Source: Xanthobacter dioxanivorans (lineage in GTDB: Bacteria; Pseudomonadota; Alphaproteobacteria; Rhizobiales; Xanthobacteraceae). From it: a DNA stretch of 64,000 nucleotides. Positions 17,922-27,028 of this stretch are shown here, one piece after another (positions within the stretch are counted from its first letter, which is position 1; each line of letters starts with the position of its first letter). The DNA is taken from the NCBI RefSeq assembly GCF_016807805.1, contig NZ_CP063362.1, positions 5,870,501-5,934,500 of the forward strand, given 5' to 3'. The translations under genes were made by a program, and so were the position numbers. The notes under the pieces were generated by a model. That model made no database searches. It was not told the DNA's origin and saw only the letters and a list, made by a program, of their open reading frames with translations.

Positions 17922-19391
17922 TCACCTTCCCCCCTCCTCGCTCCATTGCGCATGTTCCGCGGACCGTGGCACGGCGTCACGGGGCTCGAGGCTCCGCGAT
18001 TCGCGCATGGCTGGCCGGCGCGGTGCGCGGGCGGCGACGCCGGCCACCAGCTCGGCCAGGGAGGCCACGGGCGTGACCGCCACCGGCGCCTCGATTCCGT
18101 CGAGCCCGCCGGCGGGGACCACGGCGCGGGCGAAGCCCAGCTTCGCCGCCTCCTTCAGGCGGGCCGGCGCCTGCGAAACCTGCCGCACCGCGCCGGTGAG
18201 GCTCGCCTCGCCGAAATAGACCGCGTCCGCCGGCAGGGGCGCCCCGGTGAGGGAGGAGACGAGGGCCGCCGCCACCGCAAGGTCGGCCGCCGGCTCGCCG
18301 ATCCTCAGCCCCCCGGCCACGTTGAGATAGACATCATGGCCGCCGAGCCGCACGCCGCAGCGGGCATCGAGCACCGCCAGCACCATGGACAGGCGGTTGG
18401 GATCCCAGCCCACCACGGCGCGGCGCGGCGTCCCGAGGGAGGACGGGGCCACCAGCGCCTGGATCTCCACCAGCACCGGCCGCGTGCCTTCCATGCCGGC
18501 GAAGACGGCGGTCCCGGGAGCACCGGCGTCACGGTTGGACAGGAACAGCTCGGAGGGGTTCGCCACCTCGGCGAGGCCGCGCCCTGTCATCTCGAACACG
18601 CCGATCTCGTCGGTGGGTCCGAAGCGGTTCTTCTGCGCCCGCAGGATGCGGAACTGGTGGCCGCCGTCGCCCTCGAACGAGAACACCGCGTCCACCATGT
18701 GCTCCACCACCCGCGGGCCGGCGATCTGCCCGTCCTTGGTGACGTGGCCCACGAGGATGACGCAGGCCCCGGTCTGCTTGGCATAGCGCACCAGGAGCTG
18801 GGCGGACGTGCGCACCTGCGTCACCGTGCCGGGGGCGGATTCGACGCTGTCGGACCACATGGTCTGGATGGAATCGATCACGACCATGTGAACGGGCGGG
18901 CCGCCTGAAAGGGTGGCGATGATGTTCTCGGCGTTGGTCTCGGCGGCGAGGCCCACCTCCGCCCGGTCGAGGCCGAGCCGCTGGGCGCGCAGGCGCACCT
19001 GGTCCACCGCCTCCTCGCCCGAGACATAGACCACCCGTTGCCCGCGCTCCGCCAGCGCGGCCGAGGCCTGCACCAGCAGCGTCGACTTGCCGATGCCCGG
19101 GTCGCCGCCGATGAGGAGGACGGAGCCGGGCACGAAACCACCCCCCGCCACCCGGTCGAGCTCGCCGATGCCGCAGATGAGGCGCGGCGCGGGCTTGGCC
19201 GTGCCCTGCAGGGTTTCCAGCGCCACCGCCCGCCCCTTCCGGCTGGAGCGCTGGGCCGCCGGCACGCTGGCGGCGACCGCCACTTCCTCCGCGATGGTGT
19301 TCCAGCCGCCGCACGCCTCGCACTTGCCCTGCCAGCGCGTGTAGACGGCGCCGCAGGACTGGCAGATGAAGGAATGATCGCGCCGCGCCAT
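17922..19391 (-). CDS. radA: DNA repair protein RadA
   Basis: RadA (Sms) is a RecA-like helicase that processes recombination intermediates. The 489-residue protein starts with a four-Cys zinc finger (FICQSCGAVYTRWQGKCEAC), then the Walker A box LLIGGDPGIGKSTLLVQ, the KNRFG motif (RAQKNRFGPTDEIGVFEM) unique to RadA, and a Lon-protease-like C-terminal domain with AVVGWDPNRLSMVLAVLDARC-type sequence. The last 20 residues are charged and variable. It is transcribed with cvpA and purF downstream, a conserved order in related bacteria. Confidence 0.97.
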   Translation of the reverse strand: MARRDHSFICQSCGAVYTRWQGKCEACGGWNTIAEEVAVAASVPAAQRSSRKGRAVALETLQGTAKPAPRLICGIGELDRVAGGGFVPGSVLLIGGDPGIGKSTLLVQASAALAERGQRVVYVSGEEAVDQVRLRAQRLGLDRAEVGLAAETNAENIIATLSGGPPVHMVVIDSIQTMWSDSVESAPGTVTQVRTSAQLLVRYAKQTGACVILVGHVTKDGQIAGPRVVEHMVDAVFSFEGDGGHQFRILRAQKNRFGPTDEIGVFEMTGRGLAEVANPSELFLSNRDAGAPGTAVFAGMEGTRPVLVEIQALVAPSSLGTPRRAVVGWDPNRLSMVLAVLDARCGVRLGGHDVYLNVAGGLRIGEPAADLAVAAALVSSLTGAPLPADAVYFGEASLTGAVRQVSQAPARLKEAAKLGFARAVVPAGGLDGIEAPVAVTPVASLAELVAGVAARAPRRPAMRESRSLEPRDAVPRSAEHAQWSEEGGR

Positions 19392-19654
19392 GGAGCCTTC
19401 CTGAGGTGCCGCCGAGCCGCCCGGCACGATGTGGGAACGAGGGGCCGAATCCGCGGCCGCATGTTTCCCATTACACCACGTTTCGCCTCGCCCCATGGCC
19501 CACCCCGCCCGGCTCCGCCCACGGGAGGCCCGGCGTCGGGTTGCAGCGCGTGGATGTGGCGCGCCGCGATGGCAGGCGCCGGGCCCATCTGCTAAGGGGT
19601 ACCTCAATCTGGAAACACGAAGCGCCCGCGGGCGCCGGGTCGGGGAGGACGTGC

Positions 19655-20899
19655 GTGTCCGGCGAAAGCGTCACGCGACCGGATCCCGGCATGCCCCCGG
19701 TCCCGGCCGGCTCGGCCGAGGAAACCCTCTCCGGCGACTGGGCGCGGGGGGCCTGGGACGAGGCGGCCTTCGCCCGCGAGCAGGCCGCCCTCGGGCGGCT
19801 GTGGACCTTTCTCGGCATGGTCGCGGACGTGGCCGAGGACGGCCAATGGTTCCGCACCGTGCTCGGCGGCCGCTCCATCTTCGTGCAGCGCTTCGGGGAG
19901 GAGATCCGCGGCTTCGAGAACCGCTGCGCCCACCGCCTGCATCCCCTGCGCACCGGCGATCGCGGGCGTGGCCCGGTGGTCTGCGCCTTCCACCACTGGC
20001 GCTACAACAAGGACGGGCTCGCCCTCGGCATCCCGGTCTGCGACGAGGCCTTCGGCACCAGTCCCAAGGCCCTCGACGCACGGCTCGCGCCGGTGGAGCT
20101 CGGGGTGTGCGGCGGGCTCCTCTTCGGCCGCTTCCCGTCGCCGGGCCACAGCGAAAGCCTCGCCGATTTCCTCGGCGACACGGCGCCGCTCATGGAAACC
20201 CTGTGCCCGGCGCGCGGGCAGGCCCGCCGGATCGGCGGCGAGATCCGGGCCAACTGGAAGTTCCTCACCCATATCGGCCTCGACGACTACCACCTCGTCG
20301 CCGTGCACCCGACCACCTTCGGGCGCAACGGCTACCTGAAGGCCGCGGACGTCACCTATGCCCGGTTCGGCCGGCACAGCCTCTACACCACCGAGGCCGG
20401 CGACGACCCGGCCGGGCGCATCCTCGCGGCCTGTCGGGCCGGCACCTACCTGCCGCGTGACTACGTGATCCTGAACGTGTTTCCGAGCCTCGGCCTGTCC
20501 CAGTTCCACGCCGTCGACCTGTTCGGCCGCGCCCATTACCGCGTGCTGGCCTACCGCTACGCGCCGCTCGCCCCCGGCCTCTCCCGGCTCGACGGCTGGC
20601 TCCTGCCGGCCCCGGAGCCGGCGGCCCGGCGCGGCGTGCGCGGCGTCATCGACCGCATCGCCGCGGCCGCGGTGTCCCGCATCGTGCCGTTCCACGTGCG
20701 GCGCGTGATGGGCGAGGACAACGCGGTCTGCGAGCGGCTCCAGACCATGGCCCGGCAGATGGACGCGCCGCAGCGCCTGAGCCCGGCCTTCGAGGCGCGG
20801 ATCGGCTGGTTCGAGGAGGCCTGCGCGGCGGCGCTCCGCGGCGCCTCGGCACCGGCCGGCGCGGAGCCTCAGCCGCCGCCCGATCCCCCGCCCACGTAG
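19655..20899 (+). CDS. Rieske 2Fe-2S non-heme iron oxygenase, alpha-subunit-like
   Basis: This 414-residue protein resembles the large subunit of ring-hydroxylating or demethylating Rieske oxygenases. The [2Fe-2S] ligands are NRCAHRLHPL and, after about 17 residues, CAFHHWRYN. In the catalytic domain the mononuclear-iron ligands fit GLDDYHLVAVHPTTF. The GTG at 19655 has GGGGAGG six bases upstream, while the downstream in-frame ATG (19691) has none, so GTG is preferred. No reductase or ferredoxin gene is adjacent. The Pro-rich tail overlaps the end of alr by 31 bases, tail to tail. Substrate unknown. Confidence 0.85.
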   Translation: MSGESVTRPDPGMPPVPAGSAEETLSGDWARGAWDEAAFAREQAALGRLWTFLGMVADVAEDGQWFRTVLGGRSIFVQRFGEEIRGFENRCAHRLHPLRTGDRGRGPVVCAFHHWRYNKDGLALGIPVCDEAFGTSPKALDARLAPVELGVCGGLLFGRFPSPGHSESLADFLGDTAPLMETLCPARGQARRIGGEIRANWKFLTHIGLDDYHLVAVHPTTFGRNGYLKAADVTYARFGRHSLYTTEAGDDPAGRILAACRAGTYLPRDYVILNVFPSLGLSQFHAVDLFGRAHYRVLAYRYAPLAPGLSRLDGWLLPAPEPAARRGVRGVIDRIAAAAVSRIVPFHVRRVMGEDNAVCERLQTMARQMDAPQRLSPAFEARIGWFEEACAAALRGASAPAGAEPQPPPDPPPT

Positions 20900-22197
20900 C
20901 GCCGCGCATAGCGCGTGCCGAGGGAGGCGAGCACCTCGTAGCCGATGGTGCCGGAACGGACGGCGAGGTCGTCCACCGAGATGCCGTCGCCAAGGAACAC
21001 CGCCGTATCGCCGCGCTGGACCGAGCCTTCCGGCAGGTCGGTGATGTCGAGGGTGGCGAGGTCCATGGAGACCCGACCCACGAGATGGCAGCGCTTGCCG
21101 GCGAGGATGGCCTCCACCCCCTTGGCCGCGTCCGAGGAGCCGCCGGCGCGGAACAGCCCGTCCGCATAGCCGATGGAGACGGTGGCGAGCCGGCTCGGCC
21201 GCTTCAGGCGCTCGGCGGCACCGTAGCCCACCGTCTCCCCGGCCGGCGCCGTGGACACCTGCACCACCTTCACCTCGAGCCGCACCACGGGGCGCAGCGG
21301 CGGCACGCCGGCGATGGCGACGCCGCCATAGAGGAAGATGCCCGGCCGCACCAGGTCGAAGCGGAAATCCCGGCCGAGCAGGGTTCCGGCCGAGTTGGCG
21401 AGGGAGGCGGGAACGCCGGGAAAGCGCCGCGCCACGTCAGCGAAAACGAGGCGCTGGCGCGCGGTGAGCACATGGCCCGGCAGGTCGGCGCAGGCGAGAT
21501 GGCTCATGATCAGGCTCGGCTTGAAGCCGAGCAGGCGGAACGTGCCGGAGAGCTGCACCGCCTCCTCGAGGGACAGGCCGAGCCGGTGCATGCCGGTATC
21601 CACATGGATCGCCGCCGGGATGTCGGCCGAGCGGTCGCGGCAGAAATCGCTCCATTCGGAGACTTCCGCCACCGAGCCGAGCACCGGCCGCACCTGCGCC
21701 GCGGCGAAGTCCGGGGCGGTGTCGGGCAGGAGGCCGTTGAGGACGTAGATGACCGCGTCCGGCAGCAGCGCGCGCAGGGCCACCGCTTCCTTGAAATGCG
21801 CGACGAAGAAGGTCCGGGCCCCGGCGCGCCACAAAGCGGGGGCGACGGGCTCGATGCCGAGGCCGTAGGCATCGGCCTTCACCACGGCGGCGCATTCGGC
21901 GGGCGCGGCAAGGGCGGACAGGGTGCGCCAGTTGTCGGCGATGGCGTCGAGATCGATGGTCAGGACCGCGCCCGCCTCGCGCTCCTCGCGGGCGAGGGCC
22001 TCGACGCGGACCGGATCGGCCGGCGGGACCGCTAGCGGCGGTCCGGCAGGTGGTCCTCCCGCGCCAGGTTGGAGAAGCGGGTGAACTGGGGCTCGAAATG
22101 CACCTTTACCGTCCCCGTCGGACCGTGGCGCTGCTTTCCGATGATGATTTCGGCCGTGTTCTCGGCCGCCTTCATCTCGATCTCCCACTTGAACCAC
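20869..22197 (-). CDS. alr: Alanine racemase (start codon unclear)
   Basis: Alr interconverts L- and D-alanine using PLP for peptidoglycan. The PLP lysine lies in AAVVKADAYGLGIEPVAPAL, the second catalytic Tyr in ETVGYGAAERLKRP, with VSIGYADGLFR and GRVSMDLATLDIT downstream; the catalytic part, from AVLTIDLDAIADNWR, is 365 residues as expected. No ATG, GTG or TTG occurs in this frame between the dnaB stop (22032) and AVLTID. The longest frame (given here) starts inside dnaB at 22197, giving about 77 extra residues antisense-free but overlapping dnaB by 166 bases. A CTG at about 21961 or a sequence error are alternatives. Confidence 0.85.
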   Translation of the reverse strand: MVQVGDRDEGGREHGRNHHRKAAPRSDGDGKGAFRAPVHPLLQPGAGGPPAGPPLAVPPADPVRVEALAREEREAGAVLTIDLDAIADNWRTLSALAAPAECAAVVKADAYGLGIEPVAPALWRAGARTFFVAHFKEAVALRALLPDAVIYVLNGLLPDTAPDFAAAQVRPVLGSVAEVSEWSDFCRDRSADIPAAIHVDTGMHRLGLSLEEAVQLSGTFRLLGFKPSLIMSHLACADLPGHVLTARQRLVFADVARRFPGVPASLANSAGTLLGRDFRFDLVRPGIFLYGGVAIAGVPPLRPVVRLEVKVVQVSTAPAGETVGYGAAERLKRPSRLATVSIGYADGLFRAGGSSDAAKGVEAILAGKRCHLVGRVSMDLATLDITDLPEGSVQRGDTAVFLGDGISVDDLAVRSGTIGYEVLASLGTRYARRYVGGGSGGG

Positions 22198-23513
22198 TCC
22201 TCTGTGCCCGGTTTCGGCTCCTTGCTCTTCAGATAATATTCCTCCCGGAACACGAACATGACCACGTCGGCGTCCTGCTCGATGGAGCCGGATTCGCGCA
22301 GGTCCGACAGTTGCGGCCTCTTGTCGTCCCGCGACTCCACCTGTCGCGAGAGCTGGGACAGGGCCATGATGGGCACTTGCAGCTCCTTCGCCAAGGCTTT
22401 TAGGCCGGTGGTGATCTCGGTGATCTCCTGCACGCGCCCCTGGGACGAGCTCTTGGACGTGCCCGACAGCAGCTGGAGATAGTCCACCACCATGAAATCA
22501 AGCCCGCGCTGGCGCTTCAGCCGGCGCGCCCGGGCGACGAGCTGGGCGATGGAGAGGCCGCCCGTGTCGTCGATGTAGAGCGGGATGGTCTGCATGGTCT
22601 GGGCGGCGGCGGCGAGCTTGGCGAACTCGCTCTCGGAGATGTCGCCGCGGCGGATCTTGTAGGAGGCGATCTCCGCCTGCTCGGCGAGGATACGCGTGGC
22701 CAGCTGTTCCGCCGACATTTCGAGGGAGAAGAACCCGACGATGCCGCCGGACAGCGTTTCCAGCGCCCCGTCCGGCCGCTGCTCGCCGCGATAGGCGGCG
22801 GCGATGTTGAAGGCGATGTTGGTGGCAAGCGAGGTCTTGCCCATGGCGGGGCGCCCGGCAAGGATGACCAGGTCGGACGGCTGGAGCCCGCCCATCTGGT
22901 GGTCGAGGTCGTCGAGCGCGGTGGCGATGCCCGACAGGTGCCCGTCGCGCTGGAAGGCCTTGGAGGCCATGTCCACCGATTCGCGCAGGGCCTCGCCGAA
23001 CCTGAGGAAGCCGCCGTCGTAGCGGCCCGTCTCGGCGATCTCGTAGAGGCGCTTTTCCGCCTGCTCGATCTGGTTCTGCGGCGTGGCGTCCACCGGGGCG
23101 TCATACGCCTCGTTGACGATCTCCTCGCCGATGCGGATGAGCTCGCGCCGCACCGAGAGGTCGTAGATGGTACGGCCGTAGTCCTCGGCATTGATGATGG
23201 TGGTGGCCTCGGCGGCGAGGCGGGCGAGGTATTGCGGGCCGGTCAGCCCGGCCACGTCGAGGTCGGCGGGCAGGAACGTCTTGAGCGTGACCGGCGTGGC
23301 CAGCTTGCCGGCGCGCACCAGGGCGGACGACAGCTCGTAGATGCGCGCGTGGATGGGCTCGTAGAAATGGGACGGCTCGAGGAAGTCGGAGACGCGATAG
23401 AACGCCTCGTTGTTCACCAGGATGGCGCCGAGCAGCGCCTGTTCCGCCTCCACATTGTGCGGGGCCTGACGATAGGACGGGTCGAGGTCGCCCTTGTTGG
23501 GGAGGTCGAGCAT
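22032..23513 (-). CDS. dnaB: Replicative DNA helicase DnaB
   Basis: DnaB unwinds DNA at the replication fork. The 493-residue protein has the N-terminal primase-interaction domain (PHNVEAEQALLGAILVNNEA) and the RecA-like C-terminal domain with Walker A LAGRPAMGKTSLA, FFSLEMSAEQLATR, the Walker B region FMVVDYLQLLSG and the motif GLKALAKELQVPIMALSQLSR. LSDLRESGSIEQDADVVMFV is near the end. The start at MLDLPNKGDLDPSYRQ (23513) gives normal length; a few upstream in-frame codons (GTG) remain possible because no clear ribosome-binding site marks 23513. alr follows directly on the same strand. Confidence 0.96.
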   Translation of the reverse strand: MLDLPNKGDLDPSYRQAPHNVEAEQALLGAILVNNEAFYRVSDFLEPSHFYEPIHARIYELSSALVRAGKLATPVTLKTFLPADLDVAGLTGPQYLARLAAEATTIINAEDYGRTIYDLSVRRELIRIGEEIVNEAYDAPVDATPQNQIEQAEKRLYEIAETGRYDGGFLRFGEALRESVDMASKAFQRDGHLSGIATALDDLDHQMGGLQPSDLVILAGRPAMGKTSLATNIAFNIAAAYRGEQRPDGALETLSGGIVGFFSLEMSAEQLATRILAEQAEIASYKIRRGDISESEFAKLAAAAQTMQTIPLYIDDTGGLSIAQLVARARRLKRQRGLDFMVVDYLQLLSGTSKSSSQGRVQEITEITTGLKALAKELQVPIMALSQLSRQVESRDDKRPQLSDLRESGSIEQDADVVMFVFREEYYLKSKEPKPGTEEWFKWEIEMKAAENTAEIIIGKQRHGPTGTVKVHFEPQFTRFSNLAREDHLPDRR

Positions 23514-23729
23514 GGAAGCCGGGATCCGCTGGAGGGTGATTTCCTTACCAAGTTCCGCATCGATCGGCACGAACCATCTGGCCGCGCGGCGTGAGGATAG
23601 CGGGAAAAACCCACCGAAGCGTTGAGCCGCCATGGGCCCGCGCCGGTCGCCGGGGCCGCACTTTCCCTTTGCACGCCCCGCAAGGTGAGGTAGAGCCGTT
23701 CCCCGGCGGCAGAATGCAGGGGGTGGTTC

Positions 23730-24149
23730 ATGCGGGCGTTTCATGCCGGGTCGATTCGCATCGCCGTGCTGGCGGCGACGGTCGTGTCCCTGTCCTCCGC
23801 CGCGCTCGGACAGTCGGATCCCCTGACGCCGCCGCCGGACCTCGGCGCCGCCGGCGTGCCGGTGCCCATCGACGGCACCGCCATCTATGGCCAGGGCACG
23901 CCGCCGCCGGAGGGCATGATGGCCATTCCGGTACCGCCCTCCACCTGCAGCGGCCTCTCGTCCGTCGTGCGCACCCAGGGCTTCATCCTGGTCCCCACCG
24001 GCGGTGGCAACGCCCAGCGCTACGTCCGCGACGAGCGCTATTGCGCCGAGGGCCAGACCACCAGCCCGGCCTGGCTTCCCACGGCGGACAATCCGCGCTG
24101 CTTCGTCGGCTACACCTGCGGCACGGCCAACAATGACGGCGGGAACTAA
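23730..24149 (+). CDS. Small exported protein of unknown function
   Basis: Not recognised. The 139-residue product has a signal peptide (about residues 1-27, RIAVLAATVVSLSSAALGQ) and a Pro/Gly-rich mature part with four cysteines (in STCSG, ERYCAEG, NPRCFVGYTCGT), spaced so that two disulfides are possible. It is probably periplasmic or secreted. It ends 60 bases before the alkaline-phosphatase-superfamily gene on the same strand and may be co-transcribed with it. Confidence 0.7.
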   Translation: MRAFHAGSIRIAVLAATVVSLSSAALGQSDPLTPPPDLGAAGVPVPIDGTAIYGQGTPPPEGMMAIPVPPSTCSGLSSVVRTQGFILVPTGGGNAQRYVRDERYCAEGQTTSPAWLPTADNPRCFVGYTCGTANNDGGN

Positions 24150-24209
24150 GGCGCGGCGGCCCGCCGCGCGCCCGCTTTCCCCCTGCTTCTCGTTCCTGGC
24201 AGCCGCCCG

Positions 24210-25031
24210 ATGCGCGTGACCCCCGACAGCGTCCTCTTCATCACCATCGACTCGTGCCGCTTCGACACCTTCGTCGCGGCCAACGCACCGGCGATGAAAG
24301 CCATCTCGCCCCTCTACCGGGCGCAGGCGCCGGCGCATTTCACCTATGCGTCGCACATGGCCATGTTCGCCGGCTTCACCCCGGGCGTGGCCGAGCTCGA
24401 GACACCGTTCCTCAACCCCAAGTTCGCCCGCCTCTTCCGCCTCGACCGCGCCGGCGCGCCGGGGCATGCCCGGCCGGGCTTCTCGGTGAGCGGCGACGAC
24501 ATTGTCTCCGGCTTCCGCAACGCCCGCTACGCCACGGTGGGCACCGCGGCCATGGGCTGGTTCGATCCGAAGACGCCGGTCTCGAAGAAGCTCACCGGCA
24601 GCTTCGAGCAGTTTCTCTTCACCGGCGACAAGGGGGTCGCCGCCCAGCTCGCCTTCATCGAGAAGGCGCTGGCCCGGGAGACGCGGCGCAACCTGTTCAT
24701 CTTCATGAACATCGGCGAGACGCACGTACCTTATTACCACGAAGGCGCGCCGTGGGACCGGGCGGACAATCCCTGCCTGCCCTTCCAGAAGGTCAACCGG
24801 GCCGAGACCTGCCGCGAGCGCCAGCGCCTGTGCTGCGAATATGTGGACCGCATGATCGCCCCGCTGCTGGAGCGCTTCGCCGACGCCACCATCGTCGTGT
24901 GCGGCGACCACGGCGACTGCTGGGGCGAGGACGGGCTGTGGGAGCACGGCATTTCCCACCCCATGACGCTCACCGTGCCGCTGCTCATCCGCTATCGCGG
25001 CCGCCCGGTGGACGAGGCCGCCGCCGGCTGA
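24210..25031 (+). CDS. Alkaline-phosphatase-superfamily (sulfatase-like) protein
   Basis: This 273-residue protein shows the fold signatures of the sulfatase/phosphodiesterase superfamily: an opening DSVLFITIDSCRFDTF with the metal-binding Asp, HFTYASHMAMFAGFTPG in the nucleophile position, and TIVVCGDHGDCWGEDGLWEHG with the metal-binding Asp-His pair plus a later His. The sulfatase CxPxR maturation motif is missing, so it is more likely a phosphoesterase-type or lyase-type member than a true sulfatase. It is shorter than most members (400-550) and has no signal peptide. Substrate unknown. Confidence 0.75.
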   Translation: MRVTPDSVLFITIDSCRFDTFVAANAPAMKAISPLYRAQAPAHFTYASHMAMFAGFTPGVAELETPFLNPKFARLFRLDRAGAPGHARPGFSVSGDDIVSGFRNARYATVGTAAMGWFDPKTPVSKKLTGSFEQFLFTGDKGVAAQLAFIEKALARETRRNLFIFMNIGETHVPYYHEGAPWDRADNPCLPFQKVNRAETCRERQRLCCEYVDRMIAPLLERFADATIVVCGDHGDCWGEDGLWEHGISHPMTLTVPLLIRYRGRPVDEAAAG

Positions 25032-25075
25032 CGCCCGGCTGGCGCGCGCCGCGGCGCCGGACGGGACGGCCCGGC

Positions 25076-25627
25076 CTATTCCACCTTCTCGTTGGGATAG
25101 ACGCCGAAGAGCTGCGCCTGCTGCACATAGCCGTCGAAGCCGTCGCCGGAGAGGCGGCAGAACTTGCCGTCGCAGGACTTCACCACGCCGAGCACCTTCG
25201 GCTCCAGCTGCGCGACGACGCGGGCCTCGGCATCCGGCCCGGCGCGCAGGGGCACGGTCTCGCCCTTCAGCCACGGCGCCACGAGGGCGGTGCGGCGCAG
25301 CGACACCATGGAATGGTAGACCCATCCCTCCGAGCCGTCGGAATCGCGGATCCGCCGCCAGGTGCCGTATTCGGCGGTCACCTCCACCGGCAGGCCGGCG
25401 CGGGTGAACACCCAGGACACGTCATGGTCCTTGTTGGGACCGTTGCGCACATTGACGGTATCGGCCTTGAGCGAGACGAAGCGGGGCACCGGCAGGCCGG
25501 ACGTCCCGTCCTCCGCCGCCCGCGCCGGCGCGGCCGCGCCGCCAGCGAGCACCGATGCCGCCGAAACCGCCAGCGCCAAGGCCGCGGCCACGAGGCTCGG
25601 CATCCGGTGAGGTCGCATCTTCGGCAT
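25076..25627 (-). CDS. Exported bacterial SH3-domain protein
   Basis: This 183-residue protein has a signal peptide (about residues 1-35, ending ARAAED) and two SH3b-like repeats: FVSLKADTVNVRNGPNKDHD plus WRRIRDSDGSEGWVYHSMVS, then VPLRAGPDAEARVVAQL with CDGKFCRLSGDGFDGYVQ. Such modules bind peptidoglycan or proteins in the periplasm. The ATG at 25627 is preferred because AAAGGA lies 10 bases upstream; an in-frame ATG at 25618 also exists. It is divergent from the hydroxyacid dehydrogenase gene with 251 bases between them. Confidence 0.85.
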   Translation of the reverse strand: MPKMRPHRMPSLVAAALALAVSAASVLAGGAAAPARAAEDGTSGLPVPRFVSLKADTVNVRNGPNKDHDVSWVFTRAGLPVEVTAEYGTWRRIRDSDGSEGWVYHSMVSLRRTALVAPWLKGETVPLRAGPDAEARVVAQLEPKVLGVVKSCDGKFCRLSGDGFDGYVQQAQLFGVYPNEKVE

Positions 25628-25878
25628 GACGGGAACGTCCTTTCGCATCGCACCTAAATCGGTGGAAAATCCGGCGGCGTCGCGTCGCCCTGGAGCCGGA
25701 AGTTCCCCTTGGTGTCTCACCAAAAGGTTAGGAGGGGGTTGTCGGGCCGCCCGGACGGGGCAGGAAGTGCCCCGCCCCGCCGCCGCCGTCAAGGCGCCTT
25801 GCGCCTCGCGCCTTGTGTTTCGCCGCCTGTCTGCTAGAGGGGACCGATTGCTGTACAACTGGGGAATGGGGAGTAACG

Positions 25879-26880
25879 ATGGTGCGTCGCAAACCCCTCG
25901 TCGTCGTCACCCGCAAGCTGCCCGACTCGGTCGAGACGCGCATGCGTGAGCTGTTCGACGCGAAGCTGAACATCGACGACGTGCCCATGGACCAGGCCGC
26001 CCTCGTGGAAGCGGTGAAGACGGCCGACGTGCTGGTGCCCACCGTCACCGACCGGATCGATTCGGCGGTGCTTTCCCAGGCCGGCGAGAACCTGCGGCTC
26101 ATCGCCTCCTTCTCCAACGGCGTCGACCATATCGACGTGTCGAGCGCGCTCAACCGCGGCATCACCGTCACCAACACTCCCGGCGTCCTCACCGAGGACA
26201 CCGCGGACATGACCATGGCCCTCATCCTCGCCGTGCCGCGCCGCCTCGCCGAGGGCGCGCAGGTGATGATCGCCGACAAGGAAGAATGGCCCGGCTGGTC
26301 GCCCACCTGGATGCTCGGCCGGCGGATCTGGGGCAAGCGCCTCGGCATCATCGGCATGGGCCGCATCGGCCAGGCGGTGGCGCGCCGCGCCAAGGCCTTC
26401 GGCCTGCAGATCCACTATCACAACCGCCGCCGCCTCGCCCCCGGCATCGAGGAGATGCTGGACGCCACCTACTGGGACAGCCTCGACCAGATGCTGGCGC
26501 GCATGGACATCGTGTCGGTCAATTGCCCGCACACGCCGGCCACCTACCATTTGCTCTCCGCCCGCCGCCTCAAGCTGCTCAAGCCCGACGCCTACGTGGT
26601 GAACACCGCCCGCGGCGAGGTGATCGACGAGAACGCCCTCACCCGCCAGCTGGAAGCCGGCGAGATCGCCGGCGCCGGCCTCGACGTGTTCGAGCACGAG
26701 CCGGCGGTGAACCCCAAGCTCATCCGCCTCGCCCGGCAGGGCAAGGTGGTGCTGCTGCCGCACCTGGGCTCGGCGACGCTGGAAGGCCGCGTCGACATGG
26801 GCGAGAAGGTGATCGTCAACATCAAGACCTTCATGGACGGCCACCGTCCCCCGGACCGCGTCCTGCCCGCCATGCTGTGA
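25879..26880 (+). CDS. D-2-hydroxyacid dehydrogenase (glyoxylate/hydroxypyruvate reductase type)
   Basis: This 333-residue NAD(P)-dependent enzyme reduces glyoxylate or hydroxypyruvate, or oxidises D-glycerate. The Rossmann motif GIIGMGRIGQAVARRAKAFG is intact and the catalytic triad is seen: Arg in VVNTARGEVIDE, Glu in LDVFEHEPAVNPK, and His in LLPHLGSATLEGR. FSNGVDHIDV and NTPGVLTEDTADMTMALIL are typical of the glyoxylate reductase branch. GGGGAG eight bases before 25879 supports the start (an earlier in-frame start at 25813 lies in non-conserved sequence). It stands alone. Confidence 0.93.
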   Translation: MVRRKPLVVVTRKLPDSVETRMRELFDAKLNIDDVPMDQAALVEAVKTADVLVPTVTDRIDSAVLSQAGENLRLIASFSNGVDHIDVSSALNRGITVTNTPGVLTEDTADMTMALILAVPRRLAEGAQVMIADKEEWPGWSPTWMLGRRIWGKRLGIIGMGRIGQAVARRAKAFGLQIHYHNRRRLAPGIEEMLDATYWDSLDQMLARMDIVSVNCPHTPATYHLLSARRLKLLKPDAYVVNTARGEVIDENALTRQLEAGEIAGAGLDVFEHEPAVNPKLIRLARQGKVVLLPHLGSATLEGRVDMGEKVIVNIKTFMDGHRPPDRVLPAML

Positions 26881-27028
26881 GGCAACAGCCTGCGCCGCAG
26901 TTTGGCGCAGGCCCGCATGCGAGGGGATCGACCGCGCATCACGCCGCGAACATGACGCCGCGAAGGCGCACGCACCGTTTCTCCCCCTGGGGTCGGTGTC
27001 GCGCCACGTGCCAGCCGGGCCGCGACGC

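Noticed and set aside
22032..25325. A 1097-codon leftward open frame containing dnaB
   Set aside because: The extra 600 codons upstream of dnaB are antisense to two rightward genes and have no family similarity; dnaB is complete from 23513.
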